The notes under the pieces: model-generated
Told to the model about the DNA's origin: nothing
The model's database searches: none
The model's input: only the letters and a program-made list of their open reading frames with translations
NCBI GenBank assembly: GCA_040007095.1
Contig: JBDTVS010000073.1
Location: forward strand, 17,862-81,861
Direction of reading: 5' to 3'
DNA length: 64,000 nucleotides
Origin: JBDTVS01 sp040007095
Lineage (GTDB): Bacteria; Acidobacteriota; Vicinamibacteria; Vicinamibacterales; CAVVIG01
Position numbers and translations under genes: made by a program
Part shown: positions 17,079-26,036 of the stretch, piece by piece
How positions within the stretch are numbered: position 1 is the first letter of the stretch
Layout of the letters: every line of letters starts with the position of its first letter

Positions 17079-20000
17079 TCAACGGCCTGTCGAACAGCTC
17101 TCCGCCGCCGCGGTGGAGTCGGGGTCGTCCGACGGAATCGGCAGGCCTGGACACTGACAGGCGAATGGAATGTCCGACGAGACATGCTCGCGCCACTCCT
17201 TGCGGCTCATGTTGCGGGTGAGCTTCGAACACAGGAGGTTCGGCCAGACGATCGGGGCGGACCACAACCTGATCGTCTTGTCATTGCTGCCCGAGGCAAT
17301 GCGCGTCCCGTCGGGGCTGAAGGCGACGCTGGTCACCCCTGTTTCATGTCCCTCCATCGGCACACCGATCGGCTGTCCGCTTGCGGCATCCCATAGCCGC
17401 AGCATCTTGTCCGAGCTCCCGGACACGATGCGCGTGCCATCGGGGCTGAACGCGACGCTTGTGATCGATCCGCCGTGTCCCCGCATCGGCGCACCGACTG
17501 GCTGGCCGCTCCGCGCATCCCAGACGCGCAGCGCGTTGTTCTCGCCGCCGGCGACGATGCGTGTGCCGTCGGGACTGAAGGCGGCGCTCCTCACTTTGTC
17601 GTCTTGGCTCCGCATCGGGGCGCCGACGGCCCGGCCGGTCTTCGCTTCCCACAAGCGCAGCGTCTGGTCGTCGCTCGCCGAGACAATGCGTGAGCCGTCG
17701 GGACTGAAGGCGACGCTGTTCACCACATCGCCGTGTCCCCGCATCGGCTCACCGATGGGCCGTCCGGTTTTCGCATCCCAGAGCCTGAGCGTTGTGTCCT
17801 TGCTTGCGGAGACGACCTGTGTGCCATCCGGGCTGAAGCCGATACTGGTCACAGCGTTTCCATGTCCGAGCATGGGCGCACCGATTGGCTGGCCGTTCCT
17901 GGCATCCCACAACCGCAGCCCGCCGTCGAAGTTGCCCGAGGCGATGCGCGTACCGTCGGGGGTGAAGGCGACGGCCGTCACTGCTACCTGATTTCCGGGT
18001 ATGGGCGCGCCGATTGGCAGGCCACTCCTGGCATCCCACAGCCGCAGTGAATTATCGAAGCTGCCCGAGACGATGCGAGCGCCGTCGGGACTGAAGGCGA
18101 CGCTGGACACCTGATCGGTATGCCCCTTCAGCACGGCAATCGACTGGCCACCAGTCGGATTCCAGAGCCGCAGCGTCTTGTCGTCGCCGGCCGAGACGAT
18201 GCGTCTACCGTCTGGGCTGAAGCCGACGCTGTTCACCGCAGCCTCATGGCCCTGCATGGGCGCGCCGATCGGTTGGGCGCTCTTCGCATCCCACAGGCGC
18301 AGGGTCTTGTCCTGACTGCCGGAGACGATGCGGGCGCCGTCCGGGCTGAAGGCAATGCAGCCGACCCAACGCTCATGTCCCCGCATCGGCACGCCGATCG
18401 GTCGGCCGCTCGCCGTATCCCACAGCCGCAAGGTGCTGTCCTCTCCGCCGGAGAGGATCCGGGCGCCGTCCGGGCTGAACGCGACGCTGGTGACCGATCC
18501 GGCGTGGCCCCGCATCGGTGCGCCGATCGCCTGACCGCTGTTCGCATCCCACAGGCGGAGCGTCCTGTCGCGGCTGCCAGAGACGATGCGGGTGCCGGCG
18601 CGATTGAAGGCGACGCCAAAGATGAAATCCTCGTGTCCCCGCATTGGCGAACCGATGGCGAGGCCGTCGTGCGCATCCCACAGGCGCAGCGTCTTGTCGT
18701 CGCTTCCCGACACAATGCGGCGGCCCTCGGCACCGAAGGCCACGCAATTCACCGAGTCTTCATGCCCGTGCATCGCTTCGCCGACCGCTTGGCCGCTCGT
18801 CGCGTTCCAGAGACGCAGCGTGCCGTCCTCGCTGCCGGAGACGATGCGTGCGCCGTCTGCGCTGTAGGCAGCGCTCGTCACGTAGTCCTGATGCCCTTTC
18901 ATCGGCGCACCGATCGGTTGGCCGCTGTCGGCGTCCCATTGGCGCAGTGTGTTGTCGAAGTTGCCCGAGACGAGGCGGGTGCCATCGGGACTGAATCCGA
19001 CCGCTTGGACAGCAGAAGTCGATTCAATCACCTTCTCGATCTGTTGGAAGGCATGCACCTGGGCGCCCATTGCGCCTTCGATCTCGACATGGGGCGCAAT
19101 GCTGTGCGCCGCCAGCAGCTTCAATAGCCCAAGGACCGATCCGCCGGCACGGGCGCCTGTCAGCGTCGCCTGAGCGTCGGCGTTGAGGCGAAGAGCCGTT
19201 GCCTGCCTGAACTGCTGCTCGGCGCGCCTGGATTCACGGCCCGCCTTCACGGCGAACCAGCCGGCCAATAGCGCCACTCCGGCGACGGAAAATGCGAAGG
19301 CGATCAGCTGCCGGCCGCGTTTCTTGAGCCTGGCGGCATCGGCCTCGGCCCGGGCGGTGGCGCGCAGTTGCTCGGCAGCCAGCGTTTCTGCCGCCGTCTG
19401 CCTTTCAAGCGCCGCCAGCACCATTGCCTGGCGGTGTCGCAGTTCTTCCTCGATCCGCTGAGCATCCCGTTCCCGGGAGGCCACAAGGAACTCGGTGGCC
19501 TGTTCGAAGCCCGAAGCGTAGCGCCGCGCCCACGCTGTGTTGGGCGCGTCGCGCTCTTGCCATTGCCGGGCATAAGTCAGGTCGGGCTCGCCCCAGAGCC
19601 CTGCTTTGCCGGCGAGGTGGAGCCGTGCCGCCTCGACGAGTCGCAGATAGGTGGCGCGGGACTCGGCTTCCTCCTCCACCCAGGTCCGCAATCGTCCCCA
19701 TTGGCGAATCAGGCTCTCGTGGGAGATATCGATCACCGAATCAGTGTCGAGCGCGACGCCGTCGGGCGGCATGAGAAAGGAGCGGCCGGGCGCGCGGAAC
19801 ACGTCGATGACCGGCGTCACCTCGGTCGGATTCACGTTCGCGATTGCGGCAATTCGCGACAGCGACGTTGGGCAGCGGATCTCCCGGTTGTCAGGTCCCC
19901 TTTCGGTGAGGCACTTGAACAGCCGTTCGGCGACCGTGCGGTCGCGGTCGCTTGTGAGCGCCCCGAAGGCTTCATCTGCGTGCCGCGACAGGGCCGCCGC

Positions 20001-20885
20001 CATGCCGCCGATCGCCTCCATGTCGACGAGATCGATCGGCCGGCCGTCCTGATCCTCGTGCTGCCAATGGTCCCAGGCGCGCATCAGCGCGTGCTGGAGA
20101 ACCGGCAACTGGTCGAAGTCGTCGCCGATGTCGTTGAGCAGGCGCTGCACCAGCCTCGGCGCGATGCGCCCGCCGCGCACGCCGATCGGGCCGGTGATGA
20201 CGGCTTGCAGTTCGTCACGCGTCAGCCGCGGGATCAAATACTGGCTGTTGCTGATCGCCTCAGGCAAGCCTCGGAACCTGTCGCAGTCGCCGATGAAGTC
20301 CGATCGCATCGTGATGACGACGTAGATCGGCAGCTCGGTCTGCCGTGCCGCCTCGAGCAGCAACTTGACGAACGCCGGCGCCTCATCGCCGGCATCGCGT
20401 TGCTTGGCCAGGTTCGCGAAGCGGAACAACTCTTCGAACTGATCGACGAGGATCAGCAGATTCTCGTGCGGCGCCAGCCGGGCGAGGCGCGTGATCTCGA
20501 GCAGACCCAGACTGCTGCGCCGCAGCGTCGTCTCGACAACTTCCTCCGCGGCTGCCTGCGCAAGGTCGAGATGCGCCAGCACGCCGGTTTCGACGATGGC
20601 CCGGGCGAGAAAACCGATCGGGTCGTCTTGCGGCCGCAGCGTGGCGATGCGCCAATGCGTGCCGGCGCCGGCCATCAGGCCGCCCTCTAGAGACGGCAGC
20701 AGCCCGGCCCGCACGAGCGACGATTTTCCGCTGCCCGAGGTTCCGACCACGGCCAGAAACCGCCCGCCGGCCAGGCGCCGCACCAGTTCGTCGCTTTGAC
20801 GGTCCCGGCCAAAAAAAAGGTCTGCCTCTTCCTGCATGAAGGGGCGGAGACCGGGGAACGGATTGGCGCGGGCGCGGCTGTGCAT
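17079..20885 (-). CDS. STAND-type P-loop ATPase with 14 WD40 repeats
   Basis: A 1268-residue protein with three parts. First is an nSTAND/NACHT-like ATPase: NPFPGLRPFMQEEADLFFGR opening, Walker A GTSGSGKSS at residues 48-56, and Walker B LLILVDQFEELF around residue 145. Next come a helical, charged region and one likely transmembrane helix (LIAFAFSVAGVALLAGWFAV, about residue 540). Last are 14 consecutive 43-residue WD40 repeats from about residue 605 to 1208 (typical unit VNSVAFSPDGxRIVSGSxDKTLRLWDA), enough for two seven-bladed propellers. A degenerate tail (KEWREHVSSDIPFACQCPGLP) follows. WD40 arrays are the usual sensor of such proteins; signal binding would drive ATP-dependent oligomerisation. 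The ATG is 2 nt after the TIR gene stop, so the two form one unit. Confidence 0.9.
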   Translation of the reverse strand: MHSRARANPFPGLRPFMQEEADLFFGRDRQSDELVRRLAGGRFLAVVGTSGSGKSSLVRAGLLPSLEGGLMAGAGTHWRIATLRPQDDPIGFLARAIVETGVLAHLDLAQAAAEEVVETTLRRSSLGLLEITRLARLAPHENLLILVDQFEELFRFANLAKQRDAGDEAPAFVKLLLEAARQTELPIYVVITMRSDFIGDCDRFRGLPEAISNSQYLIPRLTRDELQAVITGPIGVRGGRIAPRLVQRLLNDIGDDFDQLPVLQHALMRAWDHWQHEDQDGRPIDLVDMEAIGGMAAALSRHADEAFGALTSDRDRTVAERLFKCLTERGPDNREIRCPTSLSRIAAIANVNPTEVTPVIDVFRAPGRSFLMPPDGVALDTDSVIDISHESLIRQWGRLRTWVEEEAESRATYLRLVEAARLHLAGKAGLWGEPDLTYARQWQERDAPNTAWARRYASGFEQATEFLVASRERDAQRIEEELRHRQAMVLAALERQTAAETLAAEQLRATARAEADAARLKKRGRQLIAFAFSVAGVALLAGWFAVKAGRESRRAEQQFRQATALRLNADAQATLTGARAGGSVLGLLKLLAAHSIAPHVEIEGAMGAQVHAFQQIEKVIESTSAVQAVGFSPDGTRLVSGNFDNTLRQWDADSGQPIGAPMKGHQDYVTSAAYSADGARIVSGSEDGTLRLWNATSGQAVGEAMHGHEDSVNCVAFGAEGRRIVSGSDDKTLRLWDAHDGLAIGSPMRGHEDFIFGVAFNRAGTRIVSGSRDRTLRLWDANSGQAIGAPMRGHAGSVTSVAFSPDGARILSGGEDSTLRLWDTASGRPIGVPMRGHERWVGCIAFSPDGARIVSGSQDKTLRLWDAKSAQPIGAPMQGHEAAVNSVGFSPDGRRIVSAGDDKTLRLWNPTGGQSIAVLKGHTDQVSSVAFSPDGARIVSGSFDNSLRLWDARSGLPIGAPIPGNQVAVTAVAFTPDGTRIASGNFDGGLRLWDARNGQPIGAPMLGHGNAVTSIGFSPDGTQVVSASKDTTLRLWDAKTGRPIGEPMRGHGDVVNSVAFSPDGSRIVSASDDQTLRLWEAKTGRAVGAPMRSQDDKVRSAAFSPDGTRIVAGGENNALRVWDARSGQPVGAPMRGHGGSITSVAFSPDGTRIVSGSSDKMLRLWDAASGQPIGVPMEGHETGVTSVAFSPDGTRIASGSNDKTIRLWSAPIVWPNLLCSKLTRNMSRKEWREHVSSDIPFACQCPGLPIPSDDPDSTAAAESCSTGR

Positions 20886-20887
20886 GG

Positions 20888-22375
20888 CTAGGGTTTCAAC
20901 TGATCAACGAAATCCCGCAGGAGCCCGGGCTCGAATTCGCCGTCTGGACGGATGATGGGGAGCTGGTGGGTTCTGAAGGTGACCTTCGCGGGATCCGGGA
21001 GCTCGGCGAGGTAGAGAGATGCGGCCTTGTACGGCTCGGTGCGCCCCAGCCCGAAGACCTTGTTCAAGTCGCGCAGCATGGTGCGCAGCCAGCCTTCTTT
21101 CGCCTGGCCCCAGAAAATGAGCACGCCCTCGCACTCCTTGAGCGTCTCGTAGTGCTCTTCTCGTATCTGGTCCGCATCTCCATCGAAGAGCGGGAGCCGC
21201 ACTTCCAGCGACTGGGCGAAGAGGAAATCCTGAATCGGCGCCACGGTCGCGCGATCGAGCGGGTCGCAGATCAGATAGACCACCGCCGCGGCCGCGCCGA
21301 CGACCGCCTGCGCCGCCTTCGGCGCCGGGCTCAGACGATCCAGCACCAGCGTCTTGAGGGCCTCGATGGTCTGATTGGCGAGCACGTCCACGCGGCCACT
21401 CTCCGAAGAAGGCTTCTGCACCAGCTCGATCAGCGCGGTGAGGCGGGGATCTCGAGGCTGCGCCTCCGGCGCGAGCCAGAAGATGCGCGCCGCGGTGCTG
21501 TGTGACGCCTGATAGATGGAGGCATCGCTCTGCAGCTCGATGATGGAATGCTCGTCGCCCTCGGGCACGAAGCCGTACTGTCTGCCAATCAGGTGAATGG
21601 CGACCTTTGCATCCCGCAGGGCGGCGACGAGGCGTTCGCGCACACCGGCGGCGTCGAGCGGCGGAGCCCCCGCCGGTTCGACCCGATAGTTTCGTGCCTC
21701 CAGCTCGCGCCGCAGCTTCTCGCGCTCTTCCGCCAGATCGCCCGTCGTCCACGCCAGGAACACCGTGCCGGCGGCCGCAACCGGCGATGGGGCCGCGGCC
21801 GACGCACCGCCCGCCGCGGCCATAGCTTGCAGCAAACGCGAAAGATCCTGCGCGACATCGTCGACCCGGGCGCGGAAGACCTGGAGCGCATCCGCGCTCG
21901 CATCGATCAGCAGATCCCGGGCGCGGCCCGAGGCCGGGTCCACGCGATAGAACTGTTCGCCGAGCACGTCGTCGAGGAGCGGCGGCAGGACGCTGCGCTC
22001 GACCGGGAGGCGGAGCACCTTGACGACGCGCTGGAGGTTGCCGACCCGCAGATTTCCCCGGTCCCGGGCGGCCTTGGTAAAGCCGACCAACTCGCGGTTG
22101 CACCATTCAGATTGCATGTATCCCGGGGAGATGACCGAGACCAGCACGGCGGAACTGCGCAACTGCTGCTCGATCTCGTCGGAGAAGACCACGGCTTCGG
22201 TCAACCGCTTGTCGCGCCACACCCTGGTGCGCCGTCCGACGTGCACGTTGACAAAATTCTGCAGCTGCTCGTGAAAAATATCGACCCAGCCACCGCGAGG
22301 ATCGCCGAAGGGCTCGTTGTCGATGTGGCTGTAGCTGATGAAAATCTCGTTATCGTAGCCGCTGACCAGGGACAT
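20888..22375 (-). CDS. TIR-domain effector protein
   Basis: A 495-residue protein built of three related parts. Residues ~8-150 form a TIR domain: EIFISYSHID at 10-19, and SPGYMQSEWCNREL with the candidate NAD-cleaving Glu95. After an Ala-rich linker, residues ~205-310 (VFLAWTTGDLAEEREKLRRELEARNYRV) resemble the DUF4062/TIR-like fold. Residues ~365-495 (VVYLICDPLDRATVAPIQDFLFAQ) look like another degenerate TIR fold. Bacterial TIR domains commonly hydrolyse NAD+ or make cyclic ADP-ribose signals during abortive infection. There is no signal peptide. It is followed 2 nt later by the STAND-WD40 gene, the likely sensor. Function in defence is inferred from domain pairing only. Confidence 0.87.
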   Translation of the reverse strand: MSLVSGYDNEIFISYSHIDNEPFGDPRGGWVDIFHEQLQNFVNVHVGRRTRVWRDKRLTEAVVFSDEIEQQLRSSAVLVSVISPGYMQSEWCNRELVGFTKAARDRGNLRVGNLQRVVKVLRLPVERSVLPPLLDDVLGEQFYRVDPASGRARDLLIDASADALQVFRARVDDVAQDLSRLLQAMAAAGGASAAAPSPVAAAGTVFLAWTTGDLAEEREKLRRELEARNYRVEPAGAPPLDAAGVRERLVAALRDAKVAIHLIGRQYGFVPEGDEHSIIELQSDASIYQASHSTAARIFWLAPEAQPRDPRLTALIELVQKPSSESGRVDVLANQTIEALKTLVLDRLSPAPKAAQAVVGAAAAVVYLICDPLDRATVAPIQDFLFAQSLEVRLPLFDGDADQIREEHYETLKECEGVLIFWGQAKEGWLRTMLRDLNKVFGLGRTEPYKAASLYLAELPDPAKVTFRTHQLPIIRPDGEFEPGLLRDFVDQLKP

Positions 22376-22480
22376 GTGTCTCTACCCGCCTGCCGTCGTG
22401 AAATCCTATGTCAGCGTGGCTGCCAATCGCGTGATGGTGCCCGCAGCGCACGAGCGCTCATTCGCATCCCTGGTTCGCGA

Positions 22481-23533
22481 TCAGTGGCGACGGCTCCAGA
22501 AGGCGTCCTGCGGCCATCTCCGCTCCCGACCATAGTAGCGTTGACGGACAGAAAGGTAGTGCCCGAAGGACTGTTGGACCTGCGCCGCGTAGCGCTCGAG
22601 CGCGCCGGAGTCTGCGCCGTTGCTTTCAGCGATCGCCTCGGCTGCCGCCATCCCGGACCGCATCGCGTTGACGATGCCCTGTGAAGAAAGGGGGTCGAAC
22701 GAGCAGGCCGCATCACCGACGGCGAGCCACCCCGGTCCGACAGCTTGGCTGAGGCACGCGCTGGTGGCCGAGAACACAAACGGCGGCGACGCGGCCTCAC
22801 AACAGGTGAGCCGCCCGGACGTGTGCTGAGTCCCCCGAATCTCGACATGCCGTGGGCGAAGATCCGCGTCCGTCAAGAACACCGTGATGAGTTGCCTGCC
22901 AGGCAGGAACGCTGAATACCACCACCCGCCCTGGACCGCCTCCACCATGGTGAACGAATCCACTTCAGTCGCCGCGTTGCGCAGGTCGTGGATGCTCGCG
23001 ATGCCGACGAGCCGGTCGTAACGTATGCGTCGCGCGCCGTTCGCACGCGCCACCCACGACGCGCGCCCGCCGGCATCAACGAGAAACCTGGCCTGCAGGC
23101 GCTCCGGCCGCCCCGGTTGCTCTATCTGCAGCTCCCAACCGTCCGGAAGCCTCCGATGCGAGATGAGGCGCGTGCCTTCGCGGATCACCGCGCCAACGTC
23201 CCTTGCGGCCGCGGCCAGCATGCGATCGAATTGCGCACGATTCACGTGCCATCCGTGACCGTGGGGATTGAAGATGAAGTCGTTCGCCTCCAGGGTCGAA
23301 CTGCCCCAGGCGGCACAGGTGCCGAAACTGGGCGCGTGACCATCGCGGAGAAATCGGTCCCAGACGCCGAGCGTCGTCAGGGTCTCTCGCGCGATGGGTG
23401 GCAGCGTTTCGCCAATCCTGAGGTTCTGATAGGTCGAACGCTCGAGCACGACGACTGACAGTCCGCGTCGCGCCAGCACCATCGCGGTCGCCGAACCGGC
23501 GACCCCGCCGCCGACAATCGCGACGTCAATCAC
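22481..23533 (-). CDS. lodB: LodB-like FAD-dependent oxidoreductase
   Basis: A 350-residue flavoprotein of the tryptophan-halogenase/PHBH-like family. It has the Rossmann motif VIDVAIVGGGVAGSATAMVLARRG at the very N-terminus and the second FAD motif GWLAVGDAACSFDPLSSQG around residue 275. The GTG start at 23533 overlaps the stop codon of the upstream lodA-like gene as GTGA, and gives the canonical N-terminus. In known lod/gox systems a flavoprotein of this type is needed to build the cysteine tryptophylquinone cofactor of the partner oxidase, which fits the coupling seen here. It lacks the K-x-x-x-W-x-W-x-I signature expected of a true tryptophan halogenase. Confidence 0.82.
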   Translation of the reverse strand: MIDVAIVGGGVAGSATAMVLARRGLSVVVLERSTYQNLRIGETLPPIARETLTTLGVWDRFLRDGHAPSFGTCAAWGSSTLEANDFIFNPHGHGWHVNRAQFDRMLAAAARDVGAVIREGTRLISHRRLPDGWELQIEQPGRPERLQARFLVDAGGRASWVARANGARRIRYDRLVGIASIHDLRNAATEVDSFTMVEAVQGGWWYSAFLPGRQLITVFLTDADLRPRHVEIRGTQHTSGRLTCCEAASPPFVFSATSACLSQAVGPGWLAVGDAACSFDPLSSQGIVNAMRSGMAAAEAIAESNGADSGALERYAAQVQQSFGHYLSVRQRYYGRERRWPQDAFWSRRH

Positions 23534-25017
23534 CGCTTCCGCTCGGTCTCGACACACCGATCGCCGCGGGCGGCTACGATGCCCAACTCCCACCAGTGTT
23601 CGACCATGTCTTTCTTGCTGTTGACGAGGTCGCGCGTCCACGGCACTTGGGGTCCTCCCGTCTCCGGAAACACGGCGTCGGGCCGCTGAGAGGGCCACCA
23701 GCCAAAGTCGCCTTCCGACTGGCAATCGTAGAAGTCCGCCTGCCAGGGAAGGGCCATCTGTTTGGTGACGTCACCAGCTTCGACGTGCGTGTGATCCAGC
23801 CGGAACGGCTCGGAGCATGTGTACACGTCGCGAAGCAGCCAACCGGCCTCGATGCCGGGATAGAACGGTCCGCCGACGCAGGTGTCCAACGCCGCCCGGG
23901 TCAGGCCCTCCGGCGTGATCTCCGGGTCGACAGGAGAGCCCTTCCAGTCATTGACGAAGTCTCCATCGCTCCACTTCTTCATCATGGCGTGCTGCACCTC
24001 GGTCACGGTCTCGTTCTCTTCTTCCGTGTCCGACAACAACTTGGGCATGTCGCCGCCACTGCCGCTCGACGGATGGCGCAGCCTCTTGAAGACGGCCGAG
24101 CGAAGGTCGGGGTCGCCGGGAGGCGGAATCAACGAGGACAGAAAATCGTGGAAGTCGCCCGCTGCCTCGCTCACCCATTTCAGCGCCACGGTGCGCGCCA
24201 GGATCGGGTAGATGTCCTTCGTGAACGACGGCCGCTCGGGCACTTTGAAACCCGACGCGCGGACGGTCTTTTGCACCAGGGTGTCGTACAACGTGGTCGT
24301 CGTGCCGACTGGAGGCGCGAAATCCGGCGGTCCGACGATGACCCATGCACCTGCGGCCGTGATCTCGGTGGTCGTGCCGTTGATCCGAACCTGAGCACTC
24401 ACTGGCCCATCCGACACATCGTCGTACCAGCCGTTGTTGTTTGCGTAGTTCGGAAGCGCTTTGCCCGCCGGCGATTTGGAATCGCCGAATCCTCCCAGCA
24501 CGATCAGGCGGCCATCCTCGTCGGTGCGGATGTCGCCGAGGGGCACCCGCTGACCCATGAACGTGCCCGTGTCGAAGCTCGCGGACTGGTGAGGTCCGAC
24601 ACGACGCGGGCCAGGATCGATCACCAGACTGGCGCGGTTCCTGACCGCGGCATTTCGGAGCGGCCTGTTCGCATCGAGCCCCTTGAACTGCTTGAACGCG
24701 GCCTTCTTGTTGGCGAGATGAACCGTCCACGTGATGCTGGCGTCCTTCTGGGTAATCTCTTGAACCAGGTGGCCCTCATTGTCGTACCCGAAGATCCGGA
24801 ATCGCGCCGCCTGCCGTTTGATCCGGCCTTGTGCATCCTTGAAACCACCCTTGGGCGCGCTGGTTTCGCCGACCCGTTCGGGTCCGATCCAGAATTCCGA
24901 CGGGCTATTGCCAACCCGGGCGATACCGATTGCCGGATAGATTCTCGCGGTTGTCACTCGCGTCAAGATGTCGCTCATCTGAATCGTGCCTTTCTCTTCC
25001 GCCGTTGTCCCGAGCAT
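23530..25017 (-). CDS. lodA: LodA/GoxA-family amino-acid oxidase (CTQ cofactor)
   Basis: A 495-residue member of the LodA family, quinoprotein oxidases of L-lysine, glycine or other amino acids that release H2O2. The N-terminal RIYPAIGIARVGNSPSEFWIGPE is the family hallmark. Near the C-terminus are DTCVGGPFYPGIEAGW and the WWPSQRPDAVF motif. Cys380 and the Trp pair at about 440 are spaced much like the crosslinked Cys and Trp of LodA, so a cysteine tryptophylquinone is likely. At 495 residues it is shorter than LodA (about 726). There is no signal peptide. The substrate is not known. An ATG at 24978 (MSDILTRV) is an alternative start. The stop overlaps the lodB-like start; an unknown gene precedes it by 6 nt. 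Confidence 0.86.
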   Translation of the reverse strand: MLGTTAEEKGTIQMSDILTRVTTARIYPAIGIARVGNSPSEFWIGPERVGETSAPKGGFKDAQGRIKRQAARFRIFGYDNEGHLVQEITQKDASITWTVHLANKKAAFKQFKGLDANRPLRNAAVRNRASLVIDPGPRRVGPHQSASFDTGTFMGQRVPLGDIRTDEDGRLIVLGGFGDSKSPAGKALPNYANNNGWYDDVSDGPVSAQVRINGTTTEITAAGAWVIVGPPDFAPPVGTTTTLYDTLVQKTVRASGFKVPERPSFTKDIYPILARTVALKWVSEAAGDFHDFLSSLIPPPGDPDLRSAVFKRLRHPSSGSGGDMPKLLSDTEEENETVTEVQHAMMKKWSDGDFVNDWKGSPVDPEITPEGLTRAALDTCVGGPFYPGIEAGWLLRDVYTCSEPFRLDHTHVEAGDVTKQMALPWQADFYDCQSEGDFGWWPSQRPDAVFPETGGPQVPWTRDLVNSKKDMVEHWWELGIVAARGDRCVETERKR

Positions 25018-25023
25018 CGCACC

Positions 25024-25731
25024 CTACATGCTCGACGAAAGCTCGCCTGCTTCGAAATACAGCTCCGCTTTGACCGCGACGTCGAGGTTCAAGAACTGAT
25101 GCGCGCCGGTCACGTGCGCTCGAGCCGAGACGGGCTTGCCCGTTTTGAGCCGAGCGGAAGGCTCCGTGCCGTGGTCAAGGACTTCAAGTGTGGCGCCGCG
25201 CTGCAGTTCCTCCGGCGAGGGAAGCTGGCCGGTCATCGAGACGGATAGAAGCTGGTCGTAGTCTGGAGCCTTCGAGATGAAATGCGCGAGAAACTGCTCC
25301 TGATCGCCGCCGAACATGACATAGGTCAGCGTCGGAAGCTTCTCAGGCGCGTCGAAGGCGTGCGCATGGACGATGTGCTTGACGCGCACCTCGACGTCGG
25401 TGAGCGCCTCGATCGGCACGCCCTTCTTCTCGAGATGCCCCCGAAACACCGTCGCCGTGAAATGTGTCAACGCCGGGTGGGCCGGACCCGCGCTGAGAAA
25501 ATCCTGCAACACGAACGATTCAGGTTGAAGTGTGTACAGCACGGTCCGATGTTTCGCTCGATCCGCGAAGTAGATGTCATCGACCGTCCGTCCCTGTTTG
25601 ACGAACGTCGCCTCCAGGATGACCTGCGCATTGTGGGGCACCATGAACATGGGCAGGTGGGACAAAAAGATTCGATGCTCGCCGACCACCACCATGTTGT
25701 GCCGTGCCTTGACCGGTCCATGACTGTGCAT
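25024..25731 (-). CDS. Unknown protein in the lodAB operon
   Basis: A 235-residue protein I cannot name. It begins MHSHGPVKARHNMVVVGEHRIFLSHLPMFMVPHNAQVILEATF, with several His residues near the start (His2, His4, His11) that could bind metal. The segments ALTDVEVRVKHIVHAHAFD and PTLTYVMFGG follow. It has no signal peptide. The start at 25731 has a strong AAGGAAG Shine-Dalgarno; the longer upstream frame is unlikely to be translated. It is the first gene of the operon, six bases before the lodA-like gene, so it may be a partner, substrate-binding or protective protein for the oxidase. Confidence 0.7.
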   Translation of the reverse strand: MHSHGPVKARHNMVVVGEHRIFLSHLPMFMVPHNAQVILEATFVKQGRTVDDIYFADRAKHRTVLYTLQPESFVLQDFLSAGPAHPALTHFTATVFRGHLEKKGVPIEALTDVEVRVKHIVHAHAFDAPEKLPTLTYVMFGGDQEQFLAHFISKAPDYDQLLSVSMTGQLPSPEELQRGATLEVLDHGTEPSARLKTGKPVSARAHVTGAHQFLNLDVAVKAELYFEAGELSSSM

Positions 25732-26036
25732 GAGACGCTTCCTTTTTGAGTGCTGTTGTAGACCAGAGAGCTTGGCAGCCGTCGAACACTGGTTGACACG
25801 TCCTCCCCAGTCAACGATGGCACCCGTCCTTTCGAACAGACGCCGGACCCTCATCAGGGTCGTGAAGGCCCTCAGTGTAGCCCTGTCATGCCCACAACGG
25901 GCCAATTTCTCAACGCGCACGGTTCCCGCACCGCCAAATCGTCGGTTGACAGAGGCAGGAGGGGCGGCGAGACTCATCACGTGGGTCGGATTCGCGTGAA
26001 CGGCGGCAGTTCCTGAGGAATCCGCCAACGTTCCCG
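25732..26036. other. Divergent intergenic region (lod operon / MFS)
   Basis: About 305 nt without a supportable gene. It should carry the promoters of the lod operon (minus) and the MFS gene (plus), but I see no hexamer pair with good spacing and no repeat. Confidence 0.5.

Noticed and set aside
17260..19070. Regular ~129-bp repeats, considered as CRISPR or satellite DNA
   Set aside because: The repeats are coding and in frame, giving 43-residue WD40 units; there are no short palindromic repeats with unique spacers. No CRISPR array was seen anywhere in the window.
22481..23533. Tryptophan halogenase
   Set aside because: The flavoprotein is of the right superfamily but lacks the halogenase-specific tryptophan motif and is translationally coupled to a LodA-like oxidase, so LodB is the better reading.
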